Origin: Thermomicrobiales bacterium
GTDB taxonomy: Bacteria > Chloroflexota > Chloroflexia > Thermomicrobiales > UBA6265
Assembly (NCBI GenBank): GCA_020432165.1
Contig: JAGQGU010000017.1
Coordinates: forward strand, 1-49,385
DNA: 49,385 nt
Direction: 5' to 3'
Part shown: in pieces, positions 1 through 8,076 of the stretch
Numbering within the stretch: position 1 is the first letter of the stretch
Layout: each line of letters starts with the position of its first letter
Made by a program: the position numbers and the translations under genes
The notes under the pieces: generated by a model
The model's input: the letters and a program-made list of their open reading frames with translations, nothing else
Told to the model about the DNA's origin: nothing
The model's database searches: none

Positions 1-149
1 GTTGCAACGATCACGAGAACCTACCACCCCGGGGGTGTCTCCGACGACTCCGCACCCCTGTCATTCAACATATAGTGAGAAATCAGCCGATCAATTGGTG
101 GTCTGGCCAGCGGAGAACATGCGAATCCTGTCGCCCGTAAGGGGTGATG

Positions 150-1286
150 CTACCGCTTCTTCTTTGTCCTATCGTATTGGGGCTTGCGATCATTTCCGCC
201 GCGCTTCTGCTCGAAGCCGCGCTGGGTGCGCTCAATATCGGGTGCCAGAATCAACGTGATGCGTTCCAGCGAATCGAGCAGGGTTTTCATACCACTACGC
301 AACAATGGCGAAGCCTCGTGGTTGATCATGCGATCATCGAGATAGGCGAGTGTCAGCATCTGGCCTACTCTCTCCACCAGCAGCAATCCGGCCACCGCGG
401 GAACAAGCCGCCGCTGATCCGGACGCAGATGCCGCTGCACGGAGTAGCTTTCGATGACAGCCTCTGTCAGTGCCGCACTCCAGCCCTGCATCTGTATGCT
501 CATCTGGGCGATATCGAGCACCGGTGAACCCACAGCCATGTGTCGCCAGCCAATAATACCGGTGACCATGCGCTCGTCCTCAAGACCCTCGACCAGCACG
601 TTCTCCGGCCAGAGATCGTTGTGCAGTATCACGCTGGTATCGCGCATCTCGGCCTGTTCGTTGCGAATGAGATCGCTGGCGGTCGGCACCATGCGATTAC
701 CGCAACGCAACCACCGGCGGATATCGCGCTCGTCTGCGGCTTTATCACCGAGAATTGGGCGATGCGTCTGCCAGTACTTGCGCACACGTTCCATCGTCTG
801 CTGCATCGTCATCGTTGGCAGATCGGCGCGGTCAACACTTTCGCTGGCCAAATGCGCCTGGGCGATGATGCCTGCAACCTGCGCGATCACATTGTTCGCG
901 TGTGCACTCTCCGGGAGTGGTACGTAAATCGCTTCATCATCCGGAGTGCGGTAGCCGCCAAAACGACCGAGCGCGCGACCGGGTAGCCAGCTCTGCGCCG
1001 AGTAAAGGCAATCTTTAACCTCGGTCGTGCCTGCGACGGGGGAAGGAATCTGCGGGATGCCCAACATCGCAGCCAGCACGCGGTTATACGCCGCTATCTG
1101 GTCGGTGGTCGTTCCTTCCGGCCACTGTCGCAACAGCACATCGCCACCCGGACCAGTCATATGCACAAACGGCCGCGTGCGCGGCACATCGTTGGCACTG
1201 TGACTTCCCGGAATCAGCGTGTCCGTTGCGTCCAGCCAGGCATCCATATCAAATTCAGTAGAGAGGTGTCGGTAATCATGCTCCAT
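150..1286 (-). CDS. APH-fold phosphotransferase-like protein, metal-binding Asp replaced
   Basis: This 378-residue protein belongs to the aminoglycoside phosphotransferase/choline kinase-like fold. The Brenner-type catalytic loop is clear at residues 221-230 (LHNDLWPENV), with catalytic Asp224 and Mg-binding Asn229. The second metal motif, usually I-D-W-E followed by G-x-P-x-x-D-L/I-A, appears here as IIGWRHMAVGSPVLDIA. The aspartate is therefore Gly246, encoded GGC where GAC would be expected. The substrate is unknown, and it may be a weak kinase or a pseudokinase. It lies 20 nt downstream of two amidohydrolase genes in the same direction and is probably cotranscribed with them. The ATG at 1286 has no strong ribosome-binding site, so the start is less certain than the fold. 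Confidence 0.75.
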   Translation of the reverse strand: MEHDYRHLSTEFDMDAWLDATDTLIPGSHSANDVPRTRPFVHMTGPGGDVLLRQWPEGTTTDQIAAYNRVLAAMLGIPQIPSPVAGTTEVKDCLYSAQSWLPGRALGRFGGYRTPDDEAIYVPLPESAHANNVIAQVAGIIAQAHLASESVDRADLPTMTMQQTMERVRKYWQTHRPILGDKAADERDIRRWLRCGNRMVPTASDLIRNEQAEMRDTSVILHNDLWPENVLVEGLEDERMVTGIIGWRHMAVGSPVLDIAQMSIQMQGWSAALTEAVIESYSVQRHLRPDQRRLVPAVAGLLLVERVGQMLTLAYLDDRMINHEASPLLRSGMKTLLDSLERITLILAPDIERTQRGFEQKRGGNDRKPQYDRTKKKR

Positions 1287-1306
1287 AGTGCTGGGAAGTA
1301 TAGACG

Positions 1307-2950
1307 CTATCGCGCCCGATACCCCGGTCCGCGCACCTGCATTCCGGGTAGGGCGCCGGTGTGTGTGCCGTTATCCAGCACCCGCTCGCCATTGACCCAC
1401 ATATCGCGCACGCCAGTGCTGAGATGATGGGGGTCGGTGTAGGTGGCGGTATCGATAATCGTCTCCGGATCGAAGATGATGACATCAGCAAATTGTCCGG
1501 CGCGGAGCAGTCCACGATCTCGCAATCCCAGCCGACTCGCAACAGCGCTACTCGATTTGCGCACGGCGTCCTCCAATGTGATCCATCCATTCTCCCGTAC
1601 AAACCGCCCCAATACGCGTGTGTAAACACCATAGGCGCGGGGATGGAGCAATCCCATCTCCCGCACAAGCTCGGGGTCGACACCGCCCGCATCAGTACTA
1701 AAGGTGATCCACGGTAGCTTGCTCTGCAGCGCCAGATTATCAGTGCTCATGGCCATGTACATCGTGAAGATATCGTGGACATTGGTTTCGAGCAGATAGC
1801 AGATCGCTTCCGGCCAATCGACGCTCAGGTCGGCAGCGACATCGCTCACAAACCAGCCCAGATATTTGCGGATATCTGGATGCTCCGGCTGCGCCAGCAG
1901 GATATTCTCCGGTCCGATCATCAGACCCCAGTTCTCCCACGGCTCCTTCTGATTGACCATGTCATCCTTGATGCGCGCACGAATCTCAGGATTCTGCAGA
2001 TTCTCCAGGCGCTTGCCATCGGCCAGACACCACGGCGGCAGACAGGAGGCGAGCCCGGTGCCTGCACCCTCGTAGGGATACATATCAGCGGTGATATCGA
2101 TCCCCCGCGCTCGCGCCGCATTGACGCCATCGATGATCGTTTGCATCTTCGGCCAGTTCTTCGTACCGATCGCTTTGAGGTGATAGATCTCGCTGGAAAC
2201 ACCCGTTTCCTCTGCAATGCGGAGCATCTCGGCAAAGCCGCTCTCGATTTCATCTCCCTCGCTGCGCATATGGGTGATATGGATACCGTTGTAGGCAGCC
2301 ACCACCTTCATGATCTCAATCAGCTCTTCGGTATTGGTGTAGACATCGGGCGGATAGATGAGGGCGGTTGCGACACCGAATGCACCATCCTCCATGCTCT
2401 CGGCGACCATCTTCTTCATGCTCTGGATGGCATCATCGCTGGCATCGCCCGCTTCCAGGCCCATGCCCCACTGGCGGACGGTGCCGCCGCCAACGAACGA
2501 GCCGAAGTTGACCGAAACGCCCCGTCGCTCGAACTCGTTCAACCAATCGCCGAAGCGGCTCCAACTGCGACCGAGGGCATCCCACTCTTCGTACGCAGCA
2601 TCGCCGATGCGACCGCGCACGTTCTCCCGGAAGGGCATATCGATACGTCCACCATAAGGAGCTGGTGTCCAGGCTTCGCCCATGACTTCGGTGGTGACAC
2701 CCTGGGTGACTTTACTCAGCGAGCGGCCATCGACGAGGAAGGGGATGATGCTATGGCTCTGGATATCGATGAATCCAGGCGAGACCACATGATCGCTGGC
2801 ATCGATAACGACATCCGCGCTGCTGCGGTCGATAGTTCCTGGTGCCTCGATCTGCGCGATCTTGTCACCTGTTATCAGTAGATCGCCATAGAACCAGGCG
2901 TTGCCACTGCCATCGATGATGCGTCCGTTGGTGATGAGTGTAGAGGTCAT
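1307..2950 (-). CDS. N-acyl-D-amino-acid deacylase family amidohydrolase (paralog 1)
   Basis: This 547-residue protein is a full-length member of the D-aminoacylase/COG3653 branch of the amidohydrolase superfamily. The N-terminal small beta domain starts TLITNGRIIDGSG. The barrel carries HITHMRSEGD and the DMYPYEGAGTG segment, and the C-terminal block runs from FSTDAGGVDP through HPRAYGVYTR to the closing ADVIIFDP and VNGERVL. The usual HxH zinc motif after PGFID is replaced: residues 59-67 read GFIDIQSHS, so Gln64 takes the place of the first histidine. The usual G-N-C-G block, which carries the bridging cysteine, is GEAW at 91-94. The substrate is therefore open. It follows a close paralog by 74 nt and precedes a kinase-like gene. 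Confidence 0.85.
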   Translation of the reverse strand: MTSTLITNGRIIDGSGNAWFYGDLLITGDKIAQIEAPGTIDRSSADVVIDASDHVVSPGFIDIQSHSIIPFLVDGRSLSKVTQGVTTEVMGEAWTPAPYGGRIDMPFRENVRGRIGDAAYEEWDALGRSWSRFGDWLNEFERRGVSVNFGSFVGGGTVRQWGMGLEAGDASDDAIQSMKKMVAESMEDGAFGVATALIYPPDVYTNTEELIEIMKVVAAYNGIHITHMRSEGDEIESGFAEMLRIAEETGVSSEIYHLKAIGTKNWPKMQTIIDGVNAARARGIDITADMYPYEGAGTGLASCLPPWCLADGKRLENLQNPEIRARIKDDMVNQKEPWENWGLMIGPENILLAQPEHPDIRKYLGWFVSDVAADLSVDWPEAICYLLETNVHDIFTMYMAMSTDNLALQSKLPWITFSTDAGGVDPELVREMGLLHPRAYGVYTRVLGRFVRENGWITLEDAVRKSSSAVASRLGLRDRGLLRAGQFADVIIFDPETIIDTATYTDPHHLSTGVRDMWVNGERVLDNGTHTGALPGMQVRGPGYRAR

Positions 2951-2959
2951 GGTGTTGCT

Positions 2960-3012
2960 TTCTTTTCGGGCGCATCCTGGATGCGAAGCAGAAGGTATGC
3001 GCCCCTACGTTT
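2960..3012. repeat. CGTAGGGGCG-type palindromic intergenic element
   Basis: On the minus strand this stretch reads ACGTAGGGGCGCATACC, then about 16 bases, then GGATGCGCCC, so the two ends can pair. A related element (ACGTAGGGGCGGATCCC ... GTATCCGCCC) lies at about 42525-42561. It sits in the short spacer between the two deacylase paralogs. Dispersed repeats with a GTAGGGGCG core are familiar from several bacterial genomes, from memory. No function is visible. Confidence 0.5.
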
Positions 3013-3024
3013 CAGAATCGGACT

Positions 3025-4677
3025 CTAGCGCGCCCCTGGCCCGTAAACGCGGGTGCCGGGTGTTGCGCCGGTGTGTTCGCCACTTGCCAGTACCCGCGTG
3101 CCGTTGACCCAGACATCGCGCATACCGACGCTGAGGTGATGTGGATCGGTGTAATCGGCGACATCAATGATTGTCGCGGGATCGAAGATGATGACATCTG
3201 CCTTCATCCCCGGTCGCAATGTGCCCCGATCACGAATGCCGAGTCGTTCCGCTACTGCGCCGGTACCCTTGCGCACAGCGTCCTCCATCGTGATCCAGCC
3301 AAGATCGCGACTGTAATGCCCGAGAATGCGCGGATAGGTGCCATAAGCACGAGGATGGACGAGTCCGCGGGCAGCCATCCAGGCAGGATCGACACCACCC
3401 GCATCGGTGCCCCACTTGATCCATTCCTGTTTCATCTGGATTTCCAGATTCTCTTCGCTCATGCCCAGATACATGGTGAAAATGGCGGAGCGGTCGTTTC
3501 GTAGCAGCCAGAGAATCGCCTCGTTCATCGGCATATTCAACGCTGACATAGCATCGGCAAGCGTTCTTCCCTGGAAACGCTCGCCCAACTCCGGTGTGGC
3601 GAACTCGGCCAGAAGCACGTTCTCGGCTCCGGCGCGATGCGCCATGTGCTCGAACTCGCTCTCCGGATGATCAAGCGCGTAGTCCATCTCATCCAGCATC
3701 TTGCGGCTGATAGCAGGATCATCCAGGCTCTGTTGCAGTAGCCCACCTTCCGCCGCCCAGGCCGGTACCGATGCCGCCAGGCCGGTTCCCGATCCGCGAT
3801 AGGGATACATATCTGCGGCGACATCAATGCCTTGCGCGCGGGCTTCGGTGATGCGCGCGATGACTGCGGGCATTTGGTGCCAGCTTGGTCGACCCGCTGC
3901 CTTGAGGTGATAGATTTCGCTGATGACACCAGTATCCCGACCGATACCGATTGTTTCCTCCAACGCTGGCAGTATCCGCTCGCCTTCACTGCGCATATGG
4001 GTGATATGGATGCCGTTATAGGCGGCCACTACCTCCATGATCGAGGTTAGTTCGGCGGTCGATGAGTAGATATTCGGTGGATAGATGAGTGCGGTCGCGA
4101 CGCCGAACGCGCCATCTTCCATGCTCTCGGCGGTTGCCTTGCGCATGGCGGCGAGTTGATCAGCATCGGGCTCACCTTGCATCTGCCCCATACCGAACTC
4201 ACGAATGGTGCCCCCGCCCACGAACGAGCCGATATTGACTGACACACCGTGTGTTTCCAGATCGCGCAACCAGTGACCGAAGCGGGTCCAGCTACGCGCT
4301 TGCTCGTCCCACCGGGCTTTTTCGTCGCCTTCCAGCCGATGTACCAGTGCGATGGCCCACGGGTCGACAATGCCACCACCGAACGGAGCCGGTGTCCAGA
4401 ACTCACCCATGATCTCGGTGGTGACCCCCTGCGTTACCTTACTCAGGGATCGACCATCCAGCAGGAGTGGCAGAATCGAATGGCTCTGGATATCAATGAA
4501 CCCCGGCGCGACCACATGATCTCTCGCATCGATAACCGTATCCGCGCGCTCGGGAGAAATGCTTCCGGGTGGCTCGATGGCACTGATCGTATCGTCGGCA
4601 AAGAGGAGGTCGGCGTAAAACCATGGATTACCGGTACCATCCATGATGCGGCCATTGGTAATGAGTGTGGATGCCAT
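3025..4677 (-). CDS. N-acyl-D-amino-acid deacylase family amidohydrolase (paralog 2)
   Basis: This 550-residue paralog of the adjacent gene is alike along its whole length and has the same domain order. It shows the same unusual substitutions: GFIDIQSHS at 59-67 (Gln64 instead of the first His of HxH) and GEFW at 91-94 instead of the cysteine-bearing G-N-C-G block. HITHMRSEGE, DMYPYRGSGTG and WGTDAGGVDP are preserved. Shared departures in both copies argue for a distinct subfamily and not for random decay. The start ATG at 4677 follows GGGAGCAGAT, a plausible ribosome-binding site. It is the first gene of the minus-strand run deacylase, deacylase, kinase-like. It probably acts on N-acylated amino-acid or imide-like amides in the cytoplasm; no signal peptide is visible. 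Confidence 0.85.
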   Translation of the reverse strand: MASTLITNGRIMDGTGNPWFYADLLFADDTISAIEPPGSISPERADTVIDARDHVVAPGFIDIQSHSILPLLLDGRSLSKVTQGVTTEIMGEFWTPAPFGGGIVDPWAIALVHRLEGDEKARWDEQARSWTRFGHWLRDLETHGVSVNIGSFVGGGTIREFGMGQMQGEPDADQLAAMRKATAESMEDGAFGVATALIYPPNIYSSTAELTSIMEVVAAYNGIHITHMRSEGERILPALEETIGIGRDTGVISEIYHLKAAGRPSWHQMPAVIARITEARAQGIDVAADMYPYRGSGTGLAASVPAWAAEGGLLQQSLDDPAISRKMLDEMDYALDHPESEFEHMAHRAGAENVLLAEFATPELGERFQGRTLADAMSALNMPMNEAILWLLRNDRSAIFTMYLGMSEENLEIQMKQEWIKWGTDAGGVDPAWMAARGLVHPRAYGTYPRILGHYSRDLGWITMEDAVRKGTGAVAERLGIRDRGTLRPGMKADVIIFDPATIIDVADYTDPHHLSVGMRDVWVNGTRVLASGEHTGATPGTRVYGPGAR

Positions 4678-4944
4678 ATCTGCTCCCTGGGAACGATCAA
4701 CTCATGCTGGCATCCTACCCCGGCTAACGACGCCCCGCAACAATAAAAACGCCAGCCATCCTGTGATGACCGGCTTAGCTATCGACGAAGTTGACGCCCT
4801 TGTTTGTTCTGGCGTAATCATACCGCATGGGGCATCGGTTCGTCGAAAAGTGTGTGCAGAATTATGGATAAGGAAGCCTGATCGCCAATCGCTGGCGTAC
4901 AATGGGCACATACCGGACCTGAAGAGAACGCCCAGGGGATTTTC

Positions 4945-5136
4945 ATGACGACTGAAGAACAAGAAGCCGCCGTGCACACACTGCTGCGCGCATTGCAGAT
5001 CGAGATCCCGGCGGATCGTATCCCTGCACTCACCGTCGCTTACTTCACCGCGATGGCGCAATCGCAACAGCTTCGCGGTGATGTCACCCGGACTCCATCA
5101 GCTTCTGCATTCGATGCAGCATGGGATAGCAAGTAA
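4945..5136 (+). CDS. Small GatC/AtzG-like amidase partner (putative)
   Basis: This 63-residue acidic, probably helical protein is encoded directly before an amidase. Its TAA stop overlaps the amidase ATG by one base (TAATG), which implies translational coupling. Size, position and composition resemble the DUF4089/AtzG type of small subunit that pairs with AtzE-type amidases, and more distantly GatC of GatCAB. The sequence match I can judge by eye is weak, so the assignment rests mainly on context. The start follows an AGGGG-type ribosome-binding site. If correct, it would stabilise or help shape the active site of its partner amidase. It could also be an unrelated small protein. Confidence 0.6.
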   Translation: MTTEEQEAAVHTLLRALQIEIPADRIPALTVAYFTAMAQSQQLRGDVTRTPSASAFDAAWDSK

Positions 5137-6512
5137 TGCCAGCAACCAATCCGAACCCGGCTCCACGTACTATTCGGCGGACACTGCACGATCTGGCCAC
5201 GCATGAAATCTCGACACAGGCACTCATGGCCGAGATTCTCACGTGTATGCAAGAGACGGATGATGCGGTCATGGCCTGGCTGGATGTACGTCCCAAATAC
5301 CTCATGGAGACGGCCGAGGCACAGGATCGTCGCCGTATGCTGAGGATGCAGCCAACGCCGCTCTTCGGCATCCCTGTTGGTGTGAAGGACATCATTGATC
5401 TGGCTGGTTATCAAACAGTCTGCAATATGGAAGCGCGTGAAGATGTCGACAAAGCCGAGCGAGATGCAGTAGTCGTGCATGCATTGCGTCGCACCGGCGT
5501 GATCTATGTAGGGAAGACGGTCACACAAGAGGCGGCGGCGGGTATCTTCAGCGATCCCTGTCGGAATCCATGGGATACAGAGCATATCCCTGGTGGATCC
5601 AGCGGTGGTAGTGCTGCTGCTATCGCGAATGGTACCGCCCTTGGTGCGTTTGGTACCGACACCGGCGGCAGTATTCGCATTCCGTCATCGTTGTGCGGTG
5701 TAACCGGTCTCAAGCCGACGTACGGACGACTCTCTCTGGAAGGGATCTTCCCGCTCTCGGCCAGTCTGGATACGGTTGGTCCGTTGGCGAACACAGTCGC
5801 AGATTGTATGGCGTTGTACCTCGGTATGCAGGGCAAGGGGAACGAGATTCCGACGATGTGGGATCGGTTCCCGGAGGATGAAGCATCGCTGAAGGGCGTG
5901 CGCATTGGCGTCCCTGGCGGTTTCTTTGCAGAGCGCATTCAGCCAGAGGTGACTGTAGCCTGGCAGCGTGCTATCGCGCATGCCGAGCGGCTTGGTGCGG
6001 AAATTGTGGATTGCGTGTGGGAGGATGCCGCCGCAGCCCGGATCGCCGCCTCGCAGATTATCCGCATCGAATGTGGTCAGGTTCATCGCGATCTGCTGGT
6101 TTCCGCCCCCGAGATGATGGGCGAAACGCTCCGAGAACGCGTTGAACTTGGCGTCATCTTGCCAGTAGATGTCTATTTTGCTGCGATTGCGGCTCGCCAG
6201 CGGGCAAAGCAGAGTATTGCCAAGCTCTATGCCGAACATCGGCTGGATGCCATGCTGGTGCCGACCACTCCGGTTACCGCACCGAGGGCGGGGGAGACGT
6301 CGGTTTCCTACACCGATGGCACTATCGAAGAGACAGGGGCGGCGTTGACGCGTCTGACGCAGCCGTGGAATGCCACCGGTCAGCCTGTCTTCGCCCTGCC
6401 CGCGGGTCAGGACGATCGTGGGCTTCCCATCGGCCTCAGCCTTGTTGGCCGGCCAGATGATGAATGGCATCTGGCCGATATCGCGCATGCATTGGAGTTG
6501 GCGATTAGCTAA
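5136..6512 (+). CDS. Amidase signature family hydrolase (AtzE/GatA-like)
   Basis: This 458-residue amidase has the complete Ser-cisSer-Lys triad of the signature family. Lys84 lies in GIPVGVKDIID, the cis-serine is Ser155/156 in PGGSSGGSAAA, and the nucleophile is Ser179 in GTDTGGSIRIPSS. The family hydrolyses carboxamides; members include GatA, AtzE and allophanate hydrolases. The lack of a full gatB/gatC neighbourhood, and a small upstream partner translationally coupled to it, favour a catabolic AtzE-like enzyme over the tRNA amidotransferase subunit. It is cytoplasmic, with no signal peptide. A structured repeat element follows 35 nt after its stop. The exact substrate cannot be read from sequence. 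Confidence 0.88.
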   Translation: MPATNPNPAPRTIRRTLHDLATHEISTQALMAEILTCMQETDDAVMAWLDVRPKYLMETAEAQDRRRMLRMQPTPLFGIPVGVKDIIDLAGYQTVCNMEAREDVDKAERDAVVVHALRRTGVIYVGKTVTQEAAAGIFSDPCRNPWDTEHIPGGSSGGSAAAIANGTALGAFGTDTGGSIRIPSSLCGVTGLKPTYGRLSLEGIFPLSASLDTVGPLANTVADCMALYLGMQGKGNEIPTMWDRFPEDEASLKGVRIGVPGGFFAERIQPEVTVAWQRAIAHAERLGAEIVDCVWEDAAAARIAASQIIRIECGQVHRDLLVSAPEMMGETLRERVELGVILPVDVYFAAIAARQRAKQSIAKLYAEHRLDAMLVPTTPVTAPRAGETSVSYTDGTIEETGAALTRLTQPWNATGQPVFALPAGQDDRGLPIGLSLVGRPDDEWHLADIAHALELAIS

Positions 6513-6547
6513 AGTGGATTTTCCGAGGTGACGCTATGCATTGGACA

Positions 6548-6613
6548 GGTAGCAGGGGAGCTTGTCTCCCCTGTGGGGCTCGTCCTATGGACTCGACCAC
6601 CTTCGGTGCTACC
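6548..6613 (+). repeat. Structured 3'-UTR repeat element, copy 1 (CTTGT-loop hairpin)
   Basis: The element begins GGTAGC and ends GCTACC, which can pair as an outer stem. Inside is a 7-bp hairpin AGGGGAG-CTTGT-CTCCCCT, then GTCC-TAT-GGAC, then CACC-TTC-GGTG. A second copy lies on the minus strand at about 42639-42695. Its hairpin is GGAGGAG-CTTGT-CTCCTCC, with two stem pairs exchanged in a compensatory way and the same loop. Both copies follow a stop codon closely in the sense orientation: here 35 nt after the amidase, there about 17 nt after an aldehyde dehydrogenase. It may be a mobile palindromic repeat or an RNA 3'-end element. Confidence 0.6.
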
Positions 6614-6660
6614 TTTCTACCAGTCCTTCGCATGAGAACTCCTAGGGAATGCTGCCTCGG

Positions 6661-7656
6661 CTACCCACCCAACACCTTCTCGATTGTCTCCAACTCATCA
6701 GTGAAGAGCAGCGGGAAGGTGATGGTTGCCAGATTCTGCTGTAGCTGTCCTACGCTGCTTGCGCCAATCAGTGCTGAGGTGATCTCGTCTCGACGCAAGA
6801 TCCACGCCAGGGCCAACTGCGCCAGGGTCATCCCTCGATTCGTCGCGAGATCATTAAGCGCGCGTGCTTTCGCCAAATACGTCGCATCGACCTGGGTTGA
6901 TTTCAGCGAACCATCGCGGGCAGCGCGGCTCCCGCCTGGTATGCTCCCATCCAGATACCGATCGGTCAGCAATCCCTGGGCCAGCGGCACATACGCAATA
7001 CTGCCAACGCCATTGGCTTTGAGCACGTCGAAGAGGCCATCTTCCGGATGTCGATTGAGCATGTTGTAGCTCGGTTGATGAATCAGCAAATGAATGTTGT
7101 AGGGTGCCAAGGCAGCGATCATCTGCTCGGTTCGTGTCGGGCTGTAGTTGCTAACGCCGACGTAGAGCGCTTTCCCCTGCTGAACAGCGCTTGCCAGCGC
7201 ACTCGCCGTCTCTTCGATCGGCGTATCGGGATCCTCGCGGTGATGGTAGAAGATATCGACGTACTCAAGCCCCATGCGTGCCAACGACTGGTCTAGCGAT
7301 GCGGTGAGGTATTTGCGGCTGCCCCAGTTACCGTAGGGGCCATCCCACATATCAAATCCAGCCTTGCTCGAGATGATAAGTTCATCGCGATACGGCTTGA
7401 AGTCCTGCGCAAAAATGCTGCCGAAGTTCTTCTCGGCGCTGCCATAGGGCGGACCATAGTTGTTCGCGAGATCGAAGTGCGTAACACCCGCATCGAATGC
7501 GGTGCGCAAGATCGCTCGCTGCACATCCAGCGGTCGATCGTCGCCAAAGTTCTGCCACAGTCCCAGGGAAATCTCCGGCAACAGCAGGCCGCTCTCTCCT
7601 GTGCGGCGATATCTCATGCGGTCATTGTATCGACCAGAATCAGCGATATAAGTCAT
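6661..7656 (-). CDS. Aldo/keto reductase (YghZ/glyceraldehyde-3-phosphate reductase-like)
   Basis: This is a 331-residue aldo/keto reductase of the shaker-beta/YghZ-type subgroup. The catalytic tetrad is visible: Asp and Tyr in THFDLANNYGPPYGSAE, Lys in IISSKAGFDMWDG, and His in YVDIFYHHRED. The NADPH-binding end is GASSVGQLQQNL near the C-terminus. Such enzymes reduce aldehydes or ketones with NADPH in the cytoplasm; E. coli YghZ acts on methylglyoxal and L-glyceraldehyde-3-phosphate. The start ATG at 7656 has a good GAGGAAG ribosome-binding site 7 nt upstream. It stands alone and converges on the amidase operon across the repeat element at 6548-6613. Confidence 0.9.
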   Translation of the reverse strand: MTYIADSGRYNDRMRYRRTGESGLLLPEISLGLWQNFGDDRPLDVQRAILRTAFDAGVTHFDLANNYGPPYGSAEKNFGSIFAQDFKPYRDELIISSKAGFDMWDGPYGNWGSRKYLTASLDQSLARMGLEYVDIFYHHREDPDTPIEETASALASAVQQGKALYVGVSNYSPTRTEQMIAALAPYNIHLLIHQPSYNMLNRHPEDGLFDVLKANGVGSIAYVPLAQGLLTDRYLDGSIPGGSRAARDGSLKSTQVDATYLAKARALNDLATNRGMTLAQLALAWILRRDEITSALIGASSVGQLQQNLATITFPLLFTDELETIEKVLGG

Positions 7657-7756
7657 CGTTCATCTTCCTCACTGGTGGTAGGAGCCTTTGTTCTGGCACC
7701 CGATCATGCCTACTATCTCACGATCTTTGTCATTCGTGGATTGCAGCGCCACACAG

Positions 7757-7785
7757 TTGCCAAATCAGAACAAATGTTCTATTCT
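7757..7785 (+). promoter_or_regulatory. Sigma-70-type promoter with embedded GAAC-N4-GTTC (LexA/Cheo-like) box
   Basis: A -35 TTGCCA (7757-7762), a 17-bp spacer and a -10 TATTCT (7780-7785) precede the gene at 7803. Inside the spacer lies the perfect palindrome AGAAC-AAAT-GTTCT (7767-7780). Its core GAAC-N4-GTTC equals the consensus of Gram-positive LexA operators. A repressor bound there would block RNA polymerase. That LexA is the ligand is inferred only from the motif. Confidence 0.6.
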
Positions 7786-7802
7786 GAATCCAGGGGGGCC
7801 AT

Positions 7803-8021
7803 ATGGACGCAGCCGAGAACCACCAAATTGAGTCTGAAGAATTCGAGCGTTGGACCTGTGATCGTCACGATCCGCCAATACTGCTCGCGATGGTGGACGC
7901 TGCTGGACACCTGCACATTAAGGTCCGCAATCGAGACTGGTACGTGACGGATTTTACTACTGTCACTGCTACCTGTCCCAAATGTGGCGCTGTGCACACC
8001 AGGAAGTTCGCTGGTCGCTGA
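7803..8021 (+). CDS. Small zinc-ribbon-like protein (CxxH...CxxC)
   Basis: This 72-residue protein has four well-placed potential zinc ligands: Cys19 and His22 (WTCDRHDPP) and Cys58 and Cys61 (ATCPKCGAV). Between them lie beta-prone stretches (LLAMVDAAGHLHIKVRNRDW). The pattern suggests a single compact zinc ribbon, somewhat like phage Com-type proteins. It would probably bind nucleic acid or protein, but no specific family is recognised. The ATG follows a strong AGGGGGG ribosome-binding site. It sits directly behind a promoter bearing a LexA-like box, and 55 nt before a sigma-region-2-like gene, with which it may form a two-gene unit. Confidence 0.7.
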   Translation: MDAAENHQIESEEFERWTCDRHDPPILLAMVDAAGHLHIKVRNRDWYVTDFTTVTATCPKCGAVHTRKFAGR

Positions 8022-8076
8022 AGAGAGAATTGAGCTCCAGAGAGCCTGGGAATCGGGAGCAAAGGAGCTCAATCAC

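Noticed and set aside
1-149. Gene fragment at the left edge
   Set aside because: Short open frames there have no recognisable sequence or ribosome-binding site, so the region is treated as intergenic.
1775-2881. Plus-strand open frame (about 368 codons) opposite deacylase paralog 1
   Set aside because: Antisense shadow of a clear gene; rich in His/Arg/Asp as expected for reversed codons.
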